Under the pieces are notes generated by a model. The model was given only the letters and a program-made list of their open reading frames with translations. It was not told where the DNA came from and ran no database searches. This document shows positions 51,376-62,614 of a stretch of DNA of 64,000 bases, in pieces (the first letter of the stretch is position 1; each line of letters begins with the position of its first letter). Source of the DNA: Brevirhabdus pacifica (lineage in GTDB: Bacteria; Pseudomonadota; Alphaproteobacteria; Rhodobacterales; Rhodobacteraceae). The stretch spans positions 1,860,001 to 1,924,000 of the forward strand of contig NZ_PGFI01000011.1 of NCBI RefSeq assembly GCF_002797755.1, read 5' to 3'. The position numbers and the translations under genes were made by a program.

Positions 51376-54138
51376 GTGAAGCACACCGCCCCCCCGGTTC
51401 CGGGCCTGGCGCCCCCGCCCGAGGCGGAGCGCCGGATGACCCTCATGCGACTGGCCATCGGATCGGTGATCCTGATCGGCGTCATCATCACCTTCTACCT
51501 GTCGGCCACCCTGACCGACAGGTTCGACAAGCTGCGCGAGGCGCCGCATGACAATTCCCAGTGGAACCTGACCCAGCTTGAGGTCGATTTCCTCAAGCTG
51601 ATGAATGCCGAACAACAGGCCCGGCAGGCGGTCGAGGTTGCCCAGTCGCGCCCCCCCGCGACCGCCGGCGCCGACAGCGAGGCGGCCCCGGTCGAGCCGG
51701 GCGTTGGCCCGGGGGCCATGCCGGGGGTCGTGCCCGACCCCGCCACCGCCCTGGACGACCTGCGCAAGGCCTTCGACATTTTCTACAGCCGGGTCTACGT
51801 CCTTGAGGACAGCAAGGACGCCGAAATCTTCTTCCGCGACCAGGAGCTCAGGGACCATCAGGACGCGATCAAGATGTTCCTGCACGAGATGGCCCCGGCC
51901 ATGGACGGCGACGACGCGATGCTGATCGCCACCCTGCCCCGCCTGGACCGGCGCCTGGCCGAGATCTCGGCCCTGCCGCGCGAGATTGCGCTCAAGTCCG
52001 TGCCGATCAAGGCCCGGATCTCGGACAACCAGCGCCTGGAGATCACCAACCTGCTGAAGGCGATCGCCTTCGTCGCGCTGATCGTGATGATCGCGCTGAT
52101 GCTGGCCTTCGCGATCCTGCTGCTTCAGAAGTCCGAGCTGAACCGCAAGACCCGGATCATCGCCCGGGGCAACGAGCGGCTGGCCTCGACGCTGAAGGCC
52201 TCGCTCGACGCGATCATCGTCATCGACGAGCAGGGGCTGATCATGGATTTCAACGGCTCGGCCGAAAAGGTCTTCGGCCATGCCCGCGCCGATGTCCTGG
52301 GCCGCTCCTTGGCCGATGTCATCATCCCCGAACGCTTCCGCGAGGCCCATACCTCGGGCATGGCGCGCTTTCTCGACACGCGCAGCTCGCAGATCGTCGA
52401 TGCGGGGCGGCTGAACCTGGTCGCACTGCACGCCGACGGGCACGAATTCCAGACCGAGACCTCGATCACCGCCGTGCCCGGCGAGAAGGGCATCAACTTC
52501 ATCTCCTACATCCGCGACATCACCGACGAAGTTGCCAACCGCGCCGAGCTGCACGAGGCCCGCGACAGCGCCCTGGCCGCCTATCGCGAGAAATCCAAGT
52601 TCTTCGCGGTGATGAGCCACGAGATGCGCACGCCGCTCAACGGCATCATTTCGTCGCTGGACCTTCTGGCCGACACGCCCCTGAACGACGGGCAGCGCCA
52701 TTTCCTGCAGATCGCCAACGCCTCCTCCGAGATCCTGCTGGGCCATATCAACGACGTGCTGGACATCGAGCGGATCGATGCCAACCAGCAGGGCGACCGA
52801 ATGGAACCCGTGGACCTGGCCGATATGCTGGAGGCGCTGTGCCAGAACCTGCGTGCGCTGGCCGACCGGCAGAACACCAGGATCGGCTGGAACATCAGCG
52901 GGCTGGAGGATCCCAGCATCAACTGCGACGCGCGCGGCCTGCGCCAGATCCTGCTGAACCTGATGAGCAATGCCATCAAGTTCACCACCAGCGGCCGGGT
53001 CGAGGTCGACGTCCAGGCCGCGCCGACGGACAATCCCGACACCTGCCAACTGTCCTTCGCCGTCTCGGACACCGGCATCGGCATCTCGGAAGAGGATCAG
53101 AAGCGGATCTTCGACGATTTCGTCACCGTCGACAGCGCCTATGAGCGGACGTCGACCGGAACGGGCCTGGGCCTGGGCATCGCGCGCCGGCTGGTGGCGT
53201 CGATGGGTGGCCGGCTGAGCGTCGAAAGCGCGCCCAAGCGCGGCTCGACCTTTACCTTCACCGTCGAGGTGCCCAAGACCGTCGGCGGACAGGCAGAAGC
53301 CCCCCTCGCCGAGGCTGAGGCCGAGCGTCCGATCGTTCCCCGCCGCGTGCTGGTGGTCGAGGACAACGAGGTCAACCGCGAGCTGCTGCACGTCATGCTC
53401 AGCGGCGACGGCCACCATGTCGACCTGGCCGAGGACGGGTTCGAGGGGGTGCACAAGGCATCGCGCAACCATTACGACCTGATCCTGATGGACATCAGCA
53501 TGCCCAACCTCGACGGGGTGAAGGCGACCCAGATGATCCAGGACTCGCGCGGGCTGTCGGCGGCGACCCCGATCTACGCGGTGACCGCCCACGCCATGCC
53601 CGAGGAGCGGGCCAAGTTCCTGGCCGCCGGCATGGCGGGATGCCTCATCAAACCCTTGCGCCGGGCCGATATCCGGACACTGATGGCCGAAGTGCCCGGG
53701 CCGCAGGAGACGGACGGCCCCGAGACAGCCCGCCCCGAGGATGAGACGGACCAGATGCCGGATACGGACGCCCCCAAACCCCACGCGAACGGGATCGACC
53801 CCGCGAAGATGATCGACCTGGAGCAGTTCCGCGACATCGCCTCGCTGTTGGGTCAGGAGAAGCTGAGCCTGCAGCTGGAGCGGTTCGAGGCCGAGGGCGA
53901 CGAGTTGATCGCCGCCATGCGCAGCGATGCCGAGCAAGGCAGGCTTTCCCAGGTTCAGGCCGCCGCCCACCGCATGGCCGGGTCCTGCGGCACCTTTGGC
54001 GCCCGCGAGATGCACCAGCATCTCAAGTCCCTCGAGACCGCCTGCAAATCCGAGGACGCCGCCGGCGCCGTGCGGATCGCAGGAGACCTCGACAGGGTCT
54101 GGGCCGAAACCCGCGCGGGCATCGCCGCCGCAAGCTGA
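51376..54138 (+). CDS. Hybrid sensor histidine kinase with PAS, receiver and HPt domains
   Basis: A 920-residue membrane kinase. Order: membrane helix (about residues 23-41), periplasmic region (about 45-225) with a predicted helical character, second helix (about 226-250), PAS (about 265-385), HisKA with His415 (VMSHEMRTPLNG), HATPase with NLMSNAIKF, DTGIG and GTGLGLG, receiver with Asp706 (LMDISMPN), and HPt with His865 (AAHRMAGSCG). The start is GTG 51376, five bases after the exported-protein stop. The phosphorelay His-Asp-His should end at the divergent LuxR-type regulator. The periplasmic stretch contains an Ala/Pro/Gly insert (about 80-125). Confidence 0.9.
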   Translation: MKHTAPPVPGLAPPPEAERRMTLMRLAIGSVILIGVIITFYLSATLTDRFDKLREAPHDNSQWNLTQLEVDFLKLMNAEQQARQAVEVAQSRPPATAGADSEAAPVEPGVGPGAMPGVVPDPATALDDLRKAFDIFYSRVYVLEDSKDAEIFFRDQELRDHQDAIKMFLHEMAPAMDGDDAMLIATLPRLDRRLAEISALPREIALKSVPIKARISDNQRLEITNLLKAIAFVALIVMIALMLAFAILLLQKSELNRKTRIIARGNERLASTLKASLDAIIVIDEQGLIMDFNGSAEKVFGHARADVLGRSLADVIIPERFREAHTSGMARFLDTRSSQIVDAGRLNLVALHADGHEFQTETSITAVPGEKGINFISYIRDITDEVANRAELHEARDSALAAYREKSKFFAVMSHEMRTPLNGIISSLDLLADTPLNDGQRHFLQIANASSEILLGHINDVLDIERIDANQQGDRMEPVDLADMLEALCQNLRALADRQNTRIGWNISGLEDPSINCDARGLRQILLNLMSNAIKFTTSGRVEVDVQAAPTDNPDTCQLSFAVSDTGIGISEEDQKRIFDDFVTVDSAYERTSTGTGLGLGIARRLVASMGGRLSVESAPKRGSTFTFTVEVPKTVGGQAEAPLAEAEAERPIVPRRVLVVEDNEVNRELLHVMLSGDGHHVDLAEDGFEGVHKASRNHYDLILMDISMPNLDGVKATQMIQDSRGLSAATPIYAVTAHAMPEERAKFLAAGMAGCLIKPLRRADIRTLMAEVPGPQETDGPETARPEDETDQMPDTDAPKPHANGIDPAKMIDLEQFRDIASLLGQEKLSLQLERFEAEGDELIAAMRSDAEQGRLSQVQAAAHRMAGSCGTFGAREMHQHLKSLETACKSEDAAGAVRIAGDLDRVWAETRAGIAAAS

Positions 54139-54904
54139 CCCCGGCGCGCATGGGGATGTTAGGGCGCTGCTGCCCCCCTGACCGGCCAAGGCGGGGCCAT
54201 GGCACTGGGTCGCCTGTCGGCGCCCAGAGGCACATATATTCTAGGCTGAAACGGAAAAGGCCCCGATCCCGCGATTTCTTCCGCGGGATCGAAGCAGGTG
54301 GCCCGGGATCATTCCTCGTTGGAAATGTCCCGGACCGCTACGCCAGGCGACTTCTTCGGCCTGTAACGCCAGTGGCGCCAATTCGCACAGTGATGATCCA
54401 GGGGAGGGAACTGGAAAGGTTGAACCACTACTGCGATGCTCGTTACGAAACCAACTTCCGGCTCCTGAATTCACCATAGCCTGATGCGGCCGCGTCCGAA
54501 ATATCTCGTTGGAACAGGCACTTGGCGCAATGGGCGAATTGGCCTGTCCAAAAGGATATGCCTCCCCGGCCTGTGATCCCCGTCCCAGAACGCTCCTATA
54601 CCGGGTCGCCGCGCGCCACGGTGCGCGTGCAGCCGTCCGGGGCAGACATCTTGAGTCGCGAGGCAACCCCTGGACGACTCGGCCGCGTCCGCCCCGGCCC
54701 GCAAAATCCGCCCCACCACGTGGGTTCCCGGCGCAGGCCGGCAGGAGGCGCCCCCCTTCGCGTCGCGCCCCTCTCCTTTGGGATAGGGCGCCTGCCCGAC
54801 CGCTCTGCCGGATCGCCTTTTGCCGAGATGCGGGGCACCGAGGCCCCTTGTTAAAAGGATGTTAGTCAATTTGCCGAAAGGCGCAGCCCTCTAGGAGTAA
54901 CCCC
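54139..54904. other. 766-base gap with hairpins and no convincing gene
   Basis: Short frames occur on both strands but none has a start signal or recognisable family. Contains a hairpin at 54264-54291 and the promoter region of the following small gene, with a TTGTTA about 55 bases before its ATG. Sequence between about 54240 and 54550 is less GC-rich than neighbours. Confidence 0.5.
54264..54291. terminator. Hairpin downstream of the kinase gene
   Basis: CGATCCCGCG (54264-54273) and CGCGGGATCG (54282-54291) are exact complements around an 8-base loop (ATTTCTTC), 126 bases past the kinase stop. No T run follows on the forward strand, so it is a possible, not certain, terminator. Confidence 0.4.
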
Positions 54905-55099
54905 ATGTTCGTCACCTTCACCCTCGCCGGCATCGCCCTGGGCCTGACTGCCGGAACCGCTGTCTGGGCCGGTGGCTTCTCCCTTCTGACCGCCACGCTG
55001 GTCTATGCCTTCATCGGCAACCTCGTCATGGCGCTGATCGGCATCCTGTTCGATCACCTGCACTGGCGCGAAAGCTCGTTCGATCTGTTCGAGCGCTGA
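54905..55099 (+). CDS. Small two-helix membrane protein
   Basis: A 64-residue protein with two hydrophobic segments (residues 1-22 and 26-48) and a charged end HLHWRESSFDLFER. A clear AGGAG lies eight bases before ATG 54905. I do not recognise it. Its isolation between two gap regions suggests a monocistronic gene. Confidence 0.65.
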   Translation: MFVTFTLAGIALGLTAGTAVWAGGFSLLTATLVYAFIGNLVMALIGILFDHLHWRESSFDLFER

Positions 55100-55153
55100 G
55101 TTTTTCCACGGAACCGGGTGCGGCCCCGCGCCGCCCCGGTCTTCTTTTCCGGC

Positions 55154-56887
55154 CTAAAGAGCCGCTCCGCCCTGTTCCTGCAACTCGCGCCACTGGACCT
55201 TGCCGGTCGAGGAGCGGGGCAGCGCCGCCAGGAAACGCACCTCGGCAGGGCATTTGTAGGCCGCCATCCGGTCGCGGCACCACGCCATGACATCCGCCCC
55301 CTTCTCCGACGTTCCCGCCACGCCCGCGCGTGCGACGGCATAGGCGATCACCGCCTCGCCCCGCCGCGGATCGGGGCGGCCGACCACGCAGACCTCGGTC
55401 AGGTCGGGATGTTCGTGCATCATCGCCTCGACCTCGCTGGGCCAGACCTTGTAGCCCGAGACGTTGATCATGCGTTTGAGGCGATCGGTCATGTGAAAAT
55501 ACCCCTCCGCATCGCGCATGCCGATATCGCCCGTCCGCAGGAACCGCCTGCCGTCGATGGTGACGAAAGCGGCCTCGGTCGCGGCGGGGTTGTTCCAGTA
55601 TCCCAGCATCACCTGGGGCGCGTGGATAATGATCTCTCCCGGTGTGTCATGGGGCAGGATGGCCCCCGTCTCGGGGTCCATGATCCGCGCATCCACGCCG
55701 AACACGGCCAGCCCCAGACATTGCAGGCGGGGCGCGGTCACCGGGTTGATATGGGTGGCGGCGATGGTCTCGGACATGCCGTAACCCTCGATGTAATCCA
55801 GCCCCGTCAGCTCTCGCAGGCGGCGCGCCACGGCCGAGGGCATCGCCGCCCCGCCGCCGCCGATCATCTCGAGGCTGGCAAGGTCCTGCGGGTCCAGTTC
55901 CGGATCGCTCACCAGGTCGATGGCCATGGTGGTGATGCTGCGCCAGCGCGCGACCTTGTGCTGGCGGATCAGGCGACAGGCCAGGCGCCGGTCCCAGCGG
56001 GTCATGATGACCATGGTCTCCCCCGCCAGGATCGGACCGTTCATCGAATTCTGCATGCCCGTCACGTGAAAGAGCGGCAGCGACACCAGCGAGGGCGCGC
56101 CCGAGCGGATCGGGTTCCAGGCCAACCCGCCCGCCATCGTGACCATCACCGTTCGGTGGCTGTGCATGCAGCCCTTGGGCAGACCCGTCGTGCCCGAGCT
56201 GTAGGGGATCACCGCCAGGTCATCGGGTCCGGCGACCTGCGGCCCCGGCGCATGGCCCGCGCCCAGCGCGTCATCCCAGCGGGTGACATGCGTCAGGCCA
56301 TAGTCGGCCAGCGCCCCGCGGTTCAGCGGCGCCGGCAGGTCGTCGCGATCGGCGCCGGCCGCGTCGGCATAGGCGCAAACAAGGCCGTGACCAACCGCCT
56401 CGCCCAGCAGCGGGGCTGCGTGGTCCAGCAGTTCCTGGCCCAGCACGATCAGCCGCGCGCCGGTGTCCCGGGCCAGATGCGCAAGCTCGGCCGTGCGGTT
56501 CATCGGGTTGACCGGCACCACCACCGCGTCGGCCCGCAGGATGGCGTAATAGGCGGTGACGAACTGCGGGCTGTTCTGCATGTAAAGCAGCACCCGGTCG
56601 CCCTTGGCCACGCCCGCCACACGCTGCATCCAGCCGGCCAGCGCCTCGACCCGCCCGGCCAGCGCGCCATAGCTCAGCGTGGCACCGTAATAGTGGATCG
56701 CGGGCTTGTCCGGCAGGCGCGCCGCCGTGCGCGACAGGTTCTCGGAGATCGGGCGCAACGGCACCTGAACCGCGGCTGGCAGGTGGGCGGGCCAGGCCGG
56801 CGGCAGGTCCACGTTGCCGCCGATGGTGAAGCTGGGCCCTTCGTCGACAGGGGCGATCGCGGCAGGCTCGCGCGGGGGGGCGTTCAT
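55154..56887 (-). CDS. AMP-forming acyl-CoA ligase
   Basis: A 577-residue adenylate-forming ligase, with PYSSGTTGLPKGCMHSHR, GYGMSETIA and the C-terminal lysine in RSSTGKVQW. It is related in layout to long-chain and aromatic acid CoA ligases (DitJ-like). It follows another ligase gene by 7 bases on the same strand, so two different acids, or one acid and its product, may be activated together. The substrate is not known. Confidence 0.9.
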   Translation of the reverse strand: MNAPPREPAAIAPVDEGPSFTIGGNVDLPPAWPAHLPAAVQVPLRPISENLSRTAARLPDKPAIHYYGATLSYGALAGRVEALAGWMQRVAGVAKGDRVLLYMQNSPQFVTAYYAILRADAVVVPVNPMNRTAELAHLARDTGARLIVLGQELLDHAAPLLGEAVGHGLVCAYADAAGADRDDLPAPLNRGALADYGLTHVTRWDDALGAGHAPGPQVAGPDDLAVIPYSSGTTGLPKGCMHSHRTVMVTMAGGLAWNPIRSGAPSLVSLPLFHVTGMQNSMNGPILAGETMVIMTRWDRRLACRLIRQHKVARWRSITTMAIDLVSDPELDPQDLASLEMIGGGGAAMPSAVARRLRELTGLDYIEGYGMSETIAATHINPVTAPRLQCLGLAVFGVDARIMDPETGAILPHDTPGEIIIHAPQVMLGYWNNPAATEAAFVTIDGRRFLRTGDIGMRDAEGYFHMTDRLKRMINVSGYKVWPSEVEAMMHEHPDLTEVCVVGRPDPRRGEAVIAYAVARAGVAGTSEKGADVMAWCRDRMAAYKCPAEVRFLAALPRSSTGKVQWRELQEQGGAAL

Positions 56888-56894
56888 CGCGCCC

Positions 56895-58529
56895 TCATTC
56901 CGGTGCCGCCGCCAGGTAGGGCGCGCGCAGCTCGCGCTTGAGCACCTTGCCGATGGACGAGCGGGGCAGCTCCGCCCGCAGTTCCACCGCCGAAAGCCGC
57001 TGGATCTTGCCCAGCCGCGCGTTGGCCCATTCGCAGATCTGCTTGGGCGTCACGCCTGAGTCGGGGCGCGCCACGACCAGGCCCAGCGGCGTCTCGCCCC
57101 AGCGGGCGCTGGGGATGCCGATGACCGCACAGTCGACCACGTCCGGATGCTCCAGCAGCACCCGCTCAAGGTCCACCGCGTAGATGTTGAACCCGCCCGA
57201 GATGATCATGTCCTTGCTGCGGTCCAGCAGCACCAGGAAGCCATCCTCGTCCAGCTTGCCCATGTCGCCAGAGCGGATGAAATCCAGCCCGTCGGGACTG
57301 CGCCAGCTGGCCTCGCGGGTCTTGTCGGGCGCGTTGCGGTATCCGGTCATGATGGTGGGCGAATGGCCGACCACCTCGCCCACCTCGCCGGGCGGCAGGG
57401 CGTTGCCCTCGGCATCGAGGATGCGGATCACCGCGCCGTTGATCGCCCGTCCGACGGTGTGCAGCTTGTCGGGAAAGGCCCCGCAATCCAGGATCGCGCT
57501 GACCCCGCCCTCGGTCATGCCGTAGATGTTGACCAGCCGGCCGGGCCAGCGGGCCAGCGCGTCGCGCACCAGATCGGGGGTCAGCGGCGCGCTGGTGGAC
57601 AGTTTCACCTGACAGGAGGTCAGATCGAAAGCGTCGAAACGGGGATGGGCCAGGAGGCGCCGATACTGGACCGGAACCAGCATCATGTGGGTGACGCGGT
57701 GGGCCTCGCACAGCTCGAGAAAGCGTTCCTCGTTGAACTTGCGCATCAGGACCATCCGGCCGCCGTGGGCGATCATCGGCAGAAGCAGCGCGAGGGTGGT
57801 GTTGGAATAGACGGGGGTCGAGACAAGCGCCACGCTGTCCCGGCCCAGCCCGTAGCCCTTCAGCCGGATGTTCTGGCGCGAGCGGAAGCGGTGGTCGTGC
57901 TGGATGCCCTTGGGCGTGCCGGTGGTGCCCGAGCTGTAGATGATATCGAAGGCATCACCGGGCGACGCCGTGCGCGGGGGCAGCGGCGCGAGGGTGGCGA
58001 GGGCTTTGTCGAGGGTGGACAGGTCGATCACCGTGGCGATGCTCAGCCCCGAGGCAAGCGGCACCTGTTCGGCATCGGCGAGGATCACCCCGGCCCCGCA
58101 ATCATTGGCCATCCCCGCCAGCGCGTCCGGGTGGGCGCCCAGCGGCAGGGGCGCCATGCAGGCCCCGAGCCACAGGCTCGCCATGTAGACGACCACATGG
58201 TCGGGCGAGGTGCCGGCGAGACTGGCGACCACATCGCCCGGCCGCACCCCCTGCCCCTCCAGCAGGCGTGCCGTGCGGGCCACCCGGTCGCCGAATCCGG
58301 CCCAGTCCAGCACCTGATCCTCGGCGACCAGCGCCGGGGCGCCGGGATTCTCGGCGGCGTGGCGGCGGATCGCGGCAGGCAGGTCGATGAACTGCTCATC
58401 CGGGACGGCGGCGGGTTGCAGGGCAGTCGCGGGCGCTTTGTCCGCAAGGGGCTCGGCCTCTGCGCCCTCCCCCTTCGGGACCCCTTGAGCGGGGTGGATA
58501 TCGCTGATCTGCCTGCCGATGACCGTCAC
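56895..58529 (-). CDS. AMP-forming acyl-CoA ligase, first gene of the pair
   Basis: A 544-residue adenylate-forming ligase with IYSSGTTGTPKGIQHDH, YGMTEGG and lysine in RSSIGKVLK. The start is a GTG at 58529, supported by GGGAGG seven bases before it; the frame runs on upstream, without similarity. An N-terminal stretch of about 45 residues precedes the first ligase helix. It is divergent from a TesB-type thioesterase, with a 241-base spacer. Confidence 0.88.
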   Translation of the reverse strand: MTVIGRQISDIHPAQGVPKGEGAEAEPLADKAPATALQPAAVPDEQFIDLPAAIRRHAAENPGAPALVAEDQVLDWAGFGDRVARTARLLEGQGVRPGDVVASLAGTSPDHVVVYMASLWLGACMAPLPLGAHPDALAGMANDCGAGVILADAEQVPLASGLSIATVIDLSTLDKALATLAPLPPRTASPGDAFDIIYSSGTTGTPKGIQHDHRFRSRQNIRLKGYGLGRDSVALVSTPVYSNTTLALLLPMIAHGGRMVLMRKFNEERFLELCEAHRVTHMMLVPVQYRRLLAHPRFDAFDLTSCQVKLSTSAPLTPDLVRDALARWPGRLVNIYGMTEGGVSAILDCGAFPDKLHTVGRAINGAVIRILDAEGNALPPGEVGEVVGHSPTIMTGYRNAPDKTREASWRSPDGLDFIRSGDMGKLDEDGFLVLLDRSKDMIISGGFNIYAVDLERVLLEHPDVVDCAVIGIPSARWGETPLGLVVARPDSGVTPKQICEWANARLGKIQRLSAVELRAELPRSSIGKVLKRELRAPYLAAAPE

Positions 58530-58770
58530 GCCGTTCCTCCCTCGAACGAAATGGATTTTCGCACTGCGGAAGTGTTGCCTTCGCCGTCCCCGAAGGTCAA
58601 GCACCTCGGACCGCGTCTGCCGCCGGGCCGGATCCCGGGCCCGGCCGGGTCTGCTCCGGGTCTGCTCCGAGAGGCCCGCTCGCGGGTCTTGGCGCCGATT
58701 GTGCCCCCGGGCGCGGTATGTGTAAACAGGTGCCAACCGGCAGTTTCCTGCCCCAGCCACCGGAGCTTCC

Positions 58771-59646
58771 ATGACCGATCCCGTCGCGACCCTGCTGGAC
58801 ATCCTGGATGTCGAACGCCTGGAGAAGAACCTCTTTCGCGGTCGTGGCGAGGGCGGCGAGACCACCCGGCGCATCTTTGGCGGCCAGGTCGTGGCCCAGG
58901 CGCTGGCGGCGGCCTATCGCACGGTCGAGGGGCGGCAGTGCCATTCGCTGCATTCCTACTTCCTGCGCCCCGGCGATCCATCGGTCCCTGTGATCTACGA
59001 GGTCGACCGCGCCCGCGACGGCGGCAGCTTCACCACCCGCCGGGTGGTGGCGATCCAGCACGGGCGGCCGATCTTCAACCTCGCGGCCTCTTTCCACGTC
59101 GAGGAGGAGGGCCAGAGCCACCAGCACCCGATGCCCGCCGTCCCCCTGCCCGCCGATCTGCCCGACTGGCGCAAGGAGCGCGAGCGGATGGCCCAGCACC
59201 TGCCCGAGGAGCGGCGCGCCGATTTCCTGCGCCCCTCGCCCATCGAGGCCTGCCCGGTCGATCCCTACGACTACGTCAACCCGAGCCCGGCCGACGGAAC
59301 CCATGCCTGGTGGTTCCGGGTCGCGCGCCCGGTCGAGGGGCCGGCGGCCCTGCACCAGTGCCTGATGGCCTATGCCTCGGACAAGTATCTGCTGGGCGCC
59401 TCGCTCCGGCCCCACGGCGAATCCTACGTCACCGGCAACATCATGACCGCCAGCCTCGACCACGCGATCTGGTTCCATAACCCGGTGCGGTTCGATGAAT
59501 GGCACCTTTACGCGATGGACAGCCCCTTTGCGGGCCATGCGCGGGGCTTCACCCGGGGGGCGATCTATACCGCCGAGGGGGTGCTGGTGGCCAGCGTCGC
59601 GCAGGAGGGGCTGGTGCGCCCGCTGAAGGACCGCCGGAAGCGGTGA
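58771..59646 (+). CDS. tesB: Acyl-CoA thioesterase II
   Basis: A 291-residue double-hotdog thioesterase releasing free acids from acyl-CoA. Family segments seen: FGGQVVAQALAAAYRTV, HSLHSYFLRPGDPSVPV, SLDHAIWFHNPVR, and the closing ASVAQEGLVR with the catalytic Gln. It sits opposite two acyl-CoA ligases, so it may relieve CoA trapping or end a pathway. A Rhodobacterales-type repeat follows its stop. Confidence 0.92.
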   Translation: MTDPVATLLDILDVERLEKNLFRGRGEGGETTRRIFGGQVVAQALAAAYRTVEGRQCHSLHSYFLRPGDPSVPVIYEVDRARDGGSFTTRRVVAIQHGRPIFNLAASFHVEEEGQSHQHPMPAVPLPADLPDWRKERERMAQHLPEERRADFLRPSPIEACPVDPYDYVNPSPADGTHAWWFRVARPVEGPAALHQCLMAYASDKYLLGASLRPHGESYVTGNIMTASLDHAIWFHNPVRFDEWHLYAMDSPFAGHARGFTRGAIYTAEGVLVASVAQEGLVRPLKDRRKR

Positions 59647-59647
59647 C

Positions 59648-59679
59648 GCCTCCGGCGGGGATATTTATCCGACAATGAG
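59648..59679 (+). repeat. GCCTCCGGCGGGG-type intergenic repeat, copy 2
   Basis: GCCTCCGGCGGGGATATTT then, after four bases, GACAATGA: nearly identical to 32379-32410. Lies between convergent tesB and thiolase genes and may act as a terminator. Confidence 0.7.
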
Positions 59680-59700
59680 ACTGGCCCCGGGCGGGAAGGG

Positions 59701-60903
<1,203 letters not shown>

Positions 60904-60923
60904 CGGGTCGTTTCCTTTCAAGT

Positions 60924-62591
60924 TCAGGCGCGGGAGGCGGTGGCGCGGCGGTTGATCTCGTCGATCGTGGCGAAGGCCGAGATGGCCTGGGCGCTGGCGC
61001 GCACATGCAGAACGGCCGCCCCGTCGTGGGCCAGGAAGTCGCGGACCACGGCATCGACATCGTCGCCCTGCCCCACGACAAAGCCCCCGGCACCGAAGCT
61101 GCGCGCCCATTGGGCAAAGTCGGGATTGACCAGGTCGGTGCCCGCCACCCGGCCCGGGTGATCCCGTTCCTGATGCAGGCGGATGGTTCCGTAGGTGCCA
61201 TTGTCGGAGATCACGATCCGGGGCCGCGCGCCCTGGGCCATGGCGGTTGCAAGCTCGTTGCCGGTCATCAGCACGCCGCCGTCGCCGACGAAACCCAGCA
61301 CGCAGCGGTCGGGATGGCGCATGGCGGCGGCGACGGCGCCGGGCACGCCCAGCCCCATCGCGCCGCCGACGGAACCCACGGCAAGCTCTTCGCCGGTCCA
61401 GGGCCAGACCCTGTGCACCCAGCCCGAGAAATTGCCCGAATCCGTCACCACGATCGTCTGAGGCGGGGCGGCCCGGGCCAGGGCCGAGGCGACCGCGCCG
61501 AAATCGAGCCCGTCCTCCATCGCCCGGGGGCTGTAATCGGCGACCCCCTGCATGAATTCCCTGATCCGTGCCTGCCAGGGGGCGCGGTCAGGAGCGTCAC
61601 CGCGCGCTTCGGCCGCCAGGGCAGTGCAGAAATCCGCGGGCGCGCAGACCAGCGCCACCTCGGTCCGGAAGACGCGGCCCGGCACCTCGGCGTCGGGCCA
61701 GACATGGACCAGGGGCTGGTCCGGTTCAGGGGCACGCGGGAAGCTGTAGCCCTGGGTCGGCACATCGCCCAGTCTGGTGCCGATGGCCAGCACCAGATCC
61801 GCGTCCGCCAACAGGTCGACATGGGGTTTCGGGATCTTGAAGCCTAGGTGCCCGGCATAGAGGGGCGAGGAGTTGTCGAAGATTTCCTGATGCTTGAATG
61901 TCAGCGCCACGGGGATGCCGTGGGCTTTTGCCAGCGCGGCCAGCGCCTGCCGCCCCTCGGGCGCGGCCAGGCCGCCGCCGGCGATGATCAGCGGTCGGCT
62001 GGCGCGGGAAAGCAGCGCGCCGACCCGCGCCAGCTCCTGCCGGGAGACGCCGGCGACGGGCGTCGGCTGGGGCGCGATGACGGGGGCCGAGACCGCGTCG
62101 CCCAGCATGTCCTCCGGCAGCGACAGGATCACCGGGCCGGGGGTGCCGCTGGCGGCGACGTGGAAGGCACGGGCTACCGTCTCGGCCAGTTGAGCGGGGT
62201 CGCTGACCTCCCACACGCCCTTGGCGATGCCGCCGAACATCTGGGAATAGTCGACCTCCTGGAAGGCGCCGCGACCGCGCTCGAATCGGGCGACCTGCCC
62301 GATCAGCACCACCAGCGGCACGGCGTCCTGCTGCGCCAGGTGGACGGCGATGGAGACGTTGGTCGCCCCGGGACCGCGGCTGACCGCAACCAGCCCCGCG
62401 CGCCCCGTCAGCTTGGCATCGGCCACGGCCATCAGCCCGGCGCCCCCCTCGTGGCGGCAGACCACCGTCGCGATCCGGTCGCTGTCGCGCAAGGCGTCCA
62501 GAAGGGCCAGGTAGCTTTCGCCCGGAACACAGAAAAGCCTGTCCGCGCCCTGGGCGCCCAGACAGTCCACAAGATGATCGGCTGCACGCAT
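60924..62591 (-). CDS. Thiamine-pyrophosphate-dependent enzyme, second copy
   Basis: A 555-residue TPP enzyme with the activating glutamate in CRHEGGAGLMAVADAKLTGR (about residue 45), RGPGATN, and the cofactor motif GDGGVLMTGNEL to SDN. It is only distantly similar to the one at 25683. No regulatory subunit is nearby. With a thiolase downstream and a TAXI-TRAP gene divergent, a catabolic decarboxylase or lyase role on an imported oxoacid is plausible. It may instead be an acetolactate synthase-like enzyme. Confidence 0.85.
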   Translation of the reverse strand: MRAADHLVDCLGAQGADRLFCVPGESYLALLDALRDSDRIATVVCRHEGGAGLMAVADAKLTGRAGLVAVSRGPGATNVSIAVHLAQQDAVPLVVLIGQVARFERGRGAFQEVDYSQMFGGIAKGVWEVSDPAQLAETVARAFHVAASGTPGPVILSLPEDMLGDAVSAPVIAPQPTPVAGVSRQELARVGALLSRASRPLIIAGGGLAAPEGRQALAALAKAHGIPVALTFKHQEIFDNSSPLYAGHLGFKIPKPHVDLLADADLVLAIGTRLGDVPTQGYSFPRAPEPDQPLVHVWPDAEVPGRVFRTEVALVCAPADFCTALAAEARGDAPDRAPWQARIREFMQGVADYSPRAMEDGLDFGAVASALARAAPPQTIVVTDSGNFSGWVHRVWPWTGEELAVGSVGGAMGLGVPGAVAAAMRHPDRCVLGFVGDGGVLMTGNELATAMAQGARPRIVISDNGTYGTIRLHQERDHPGRVAGTDLVNPDFAQWARSFGAGGFVVGQGDDVDAVVRDFLAHDGAAVLHVRASAQAISAFATIDEINRRATASRA

Positions 62592-62614
62592 CGCCTACGT
62601 CCTCCCCCGTTCGC

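Noticed and set aside
54241-54869. Several overlapping frames in the gap after the kinase
   Set aside because: Compete with one another on both strands, rich in Arg and Pro, without start signals; probably non-coding.
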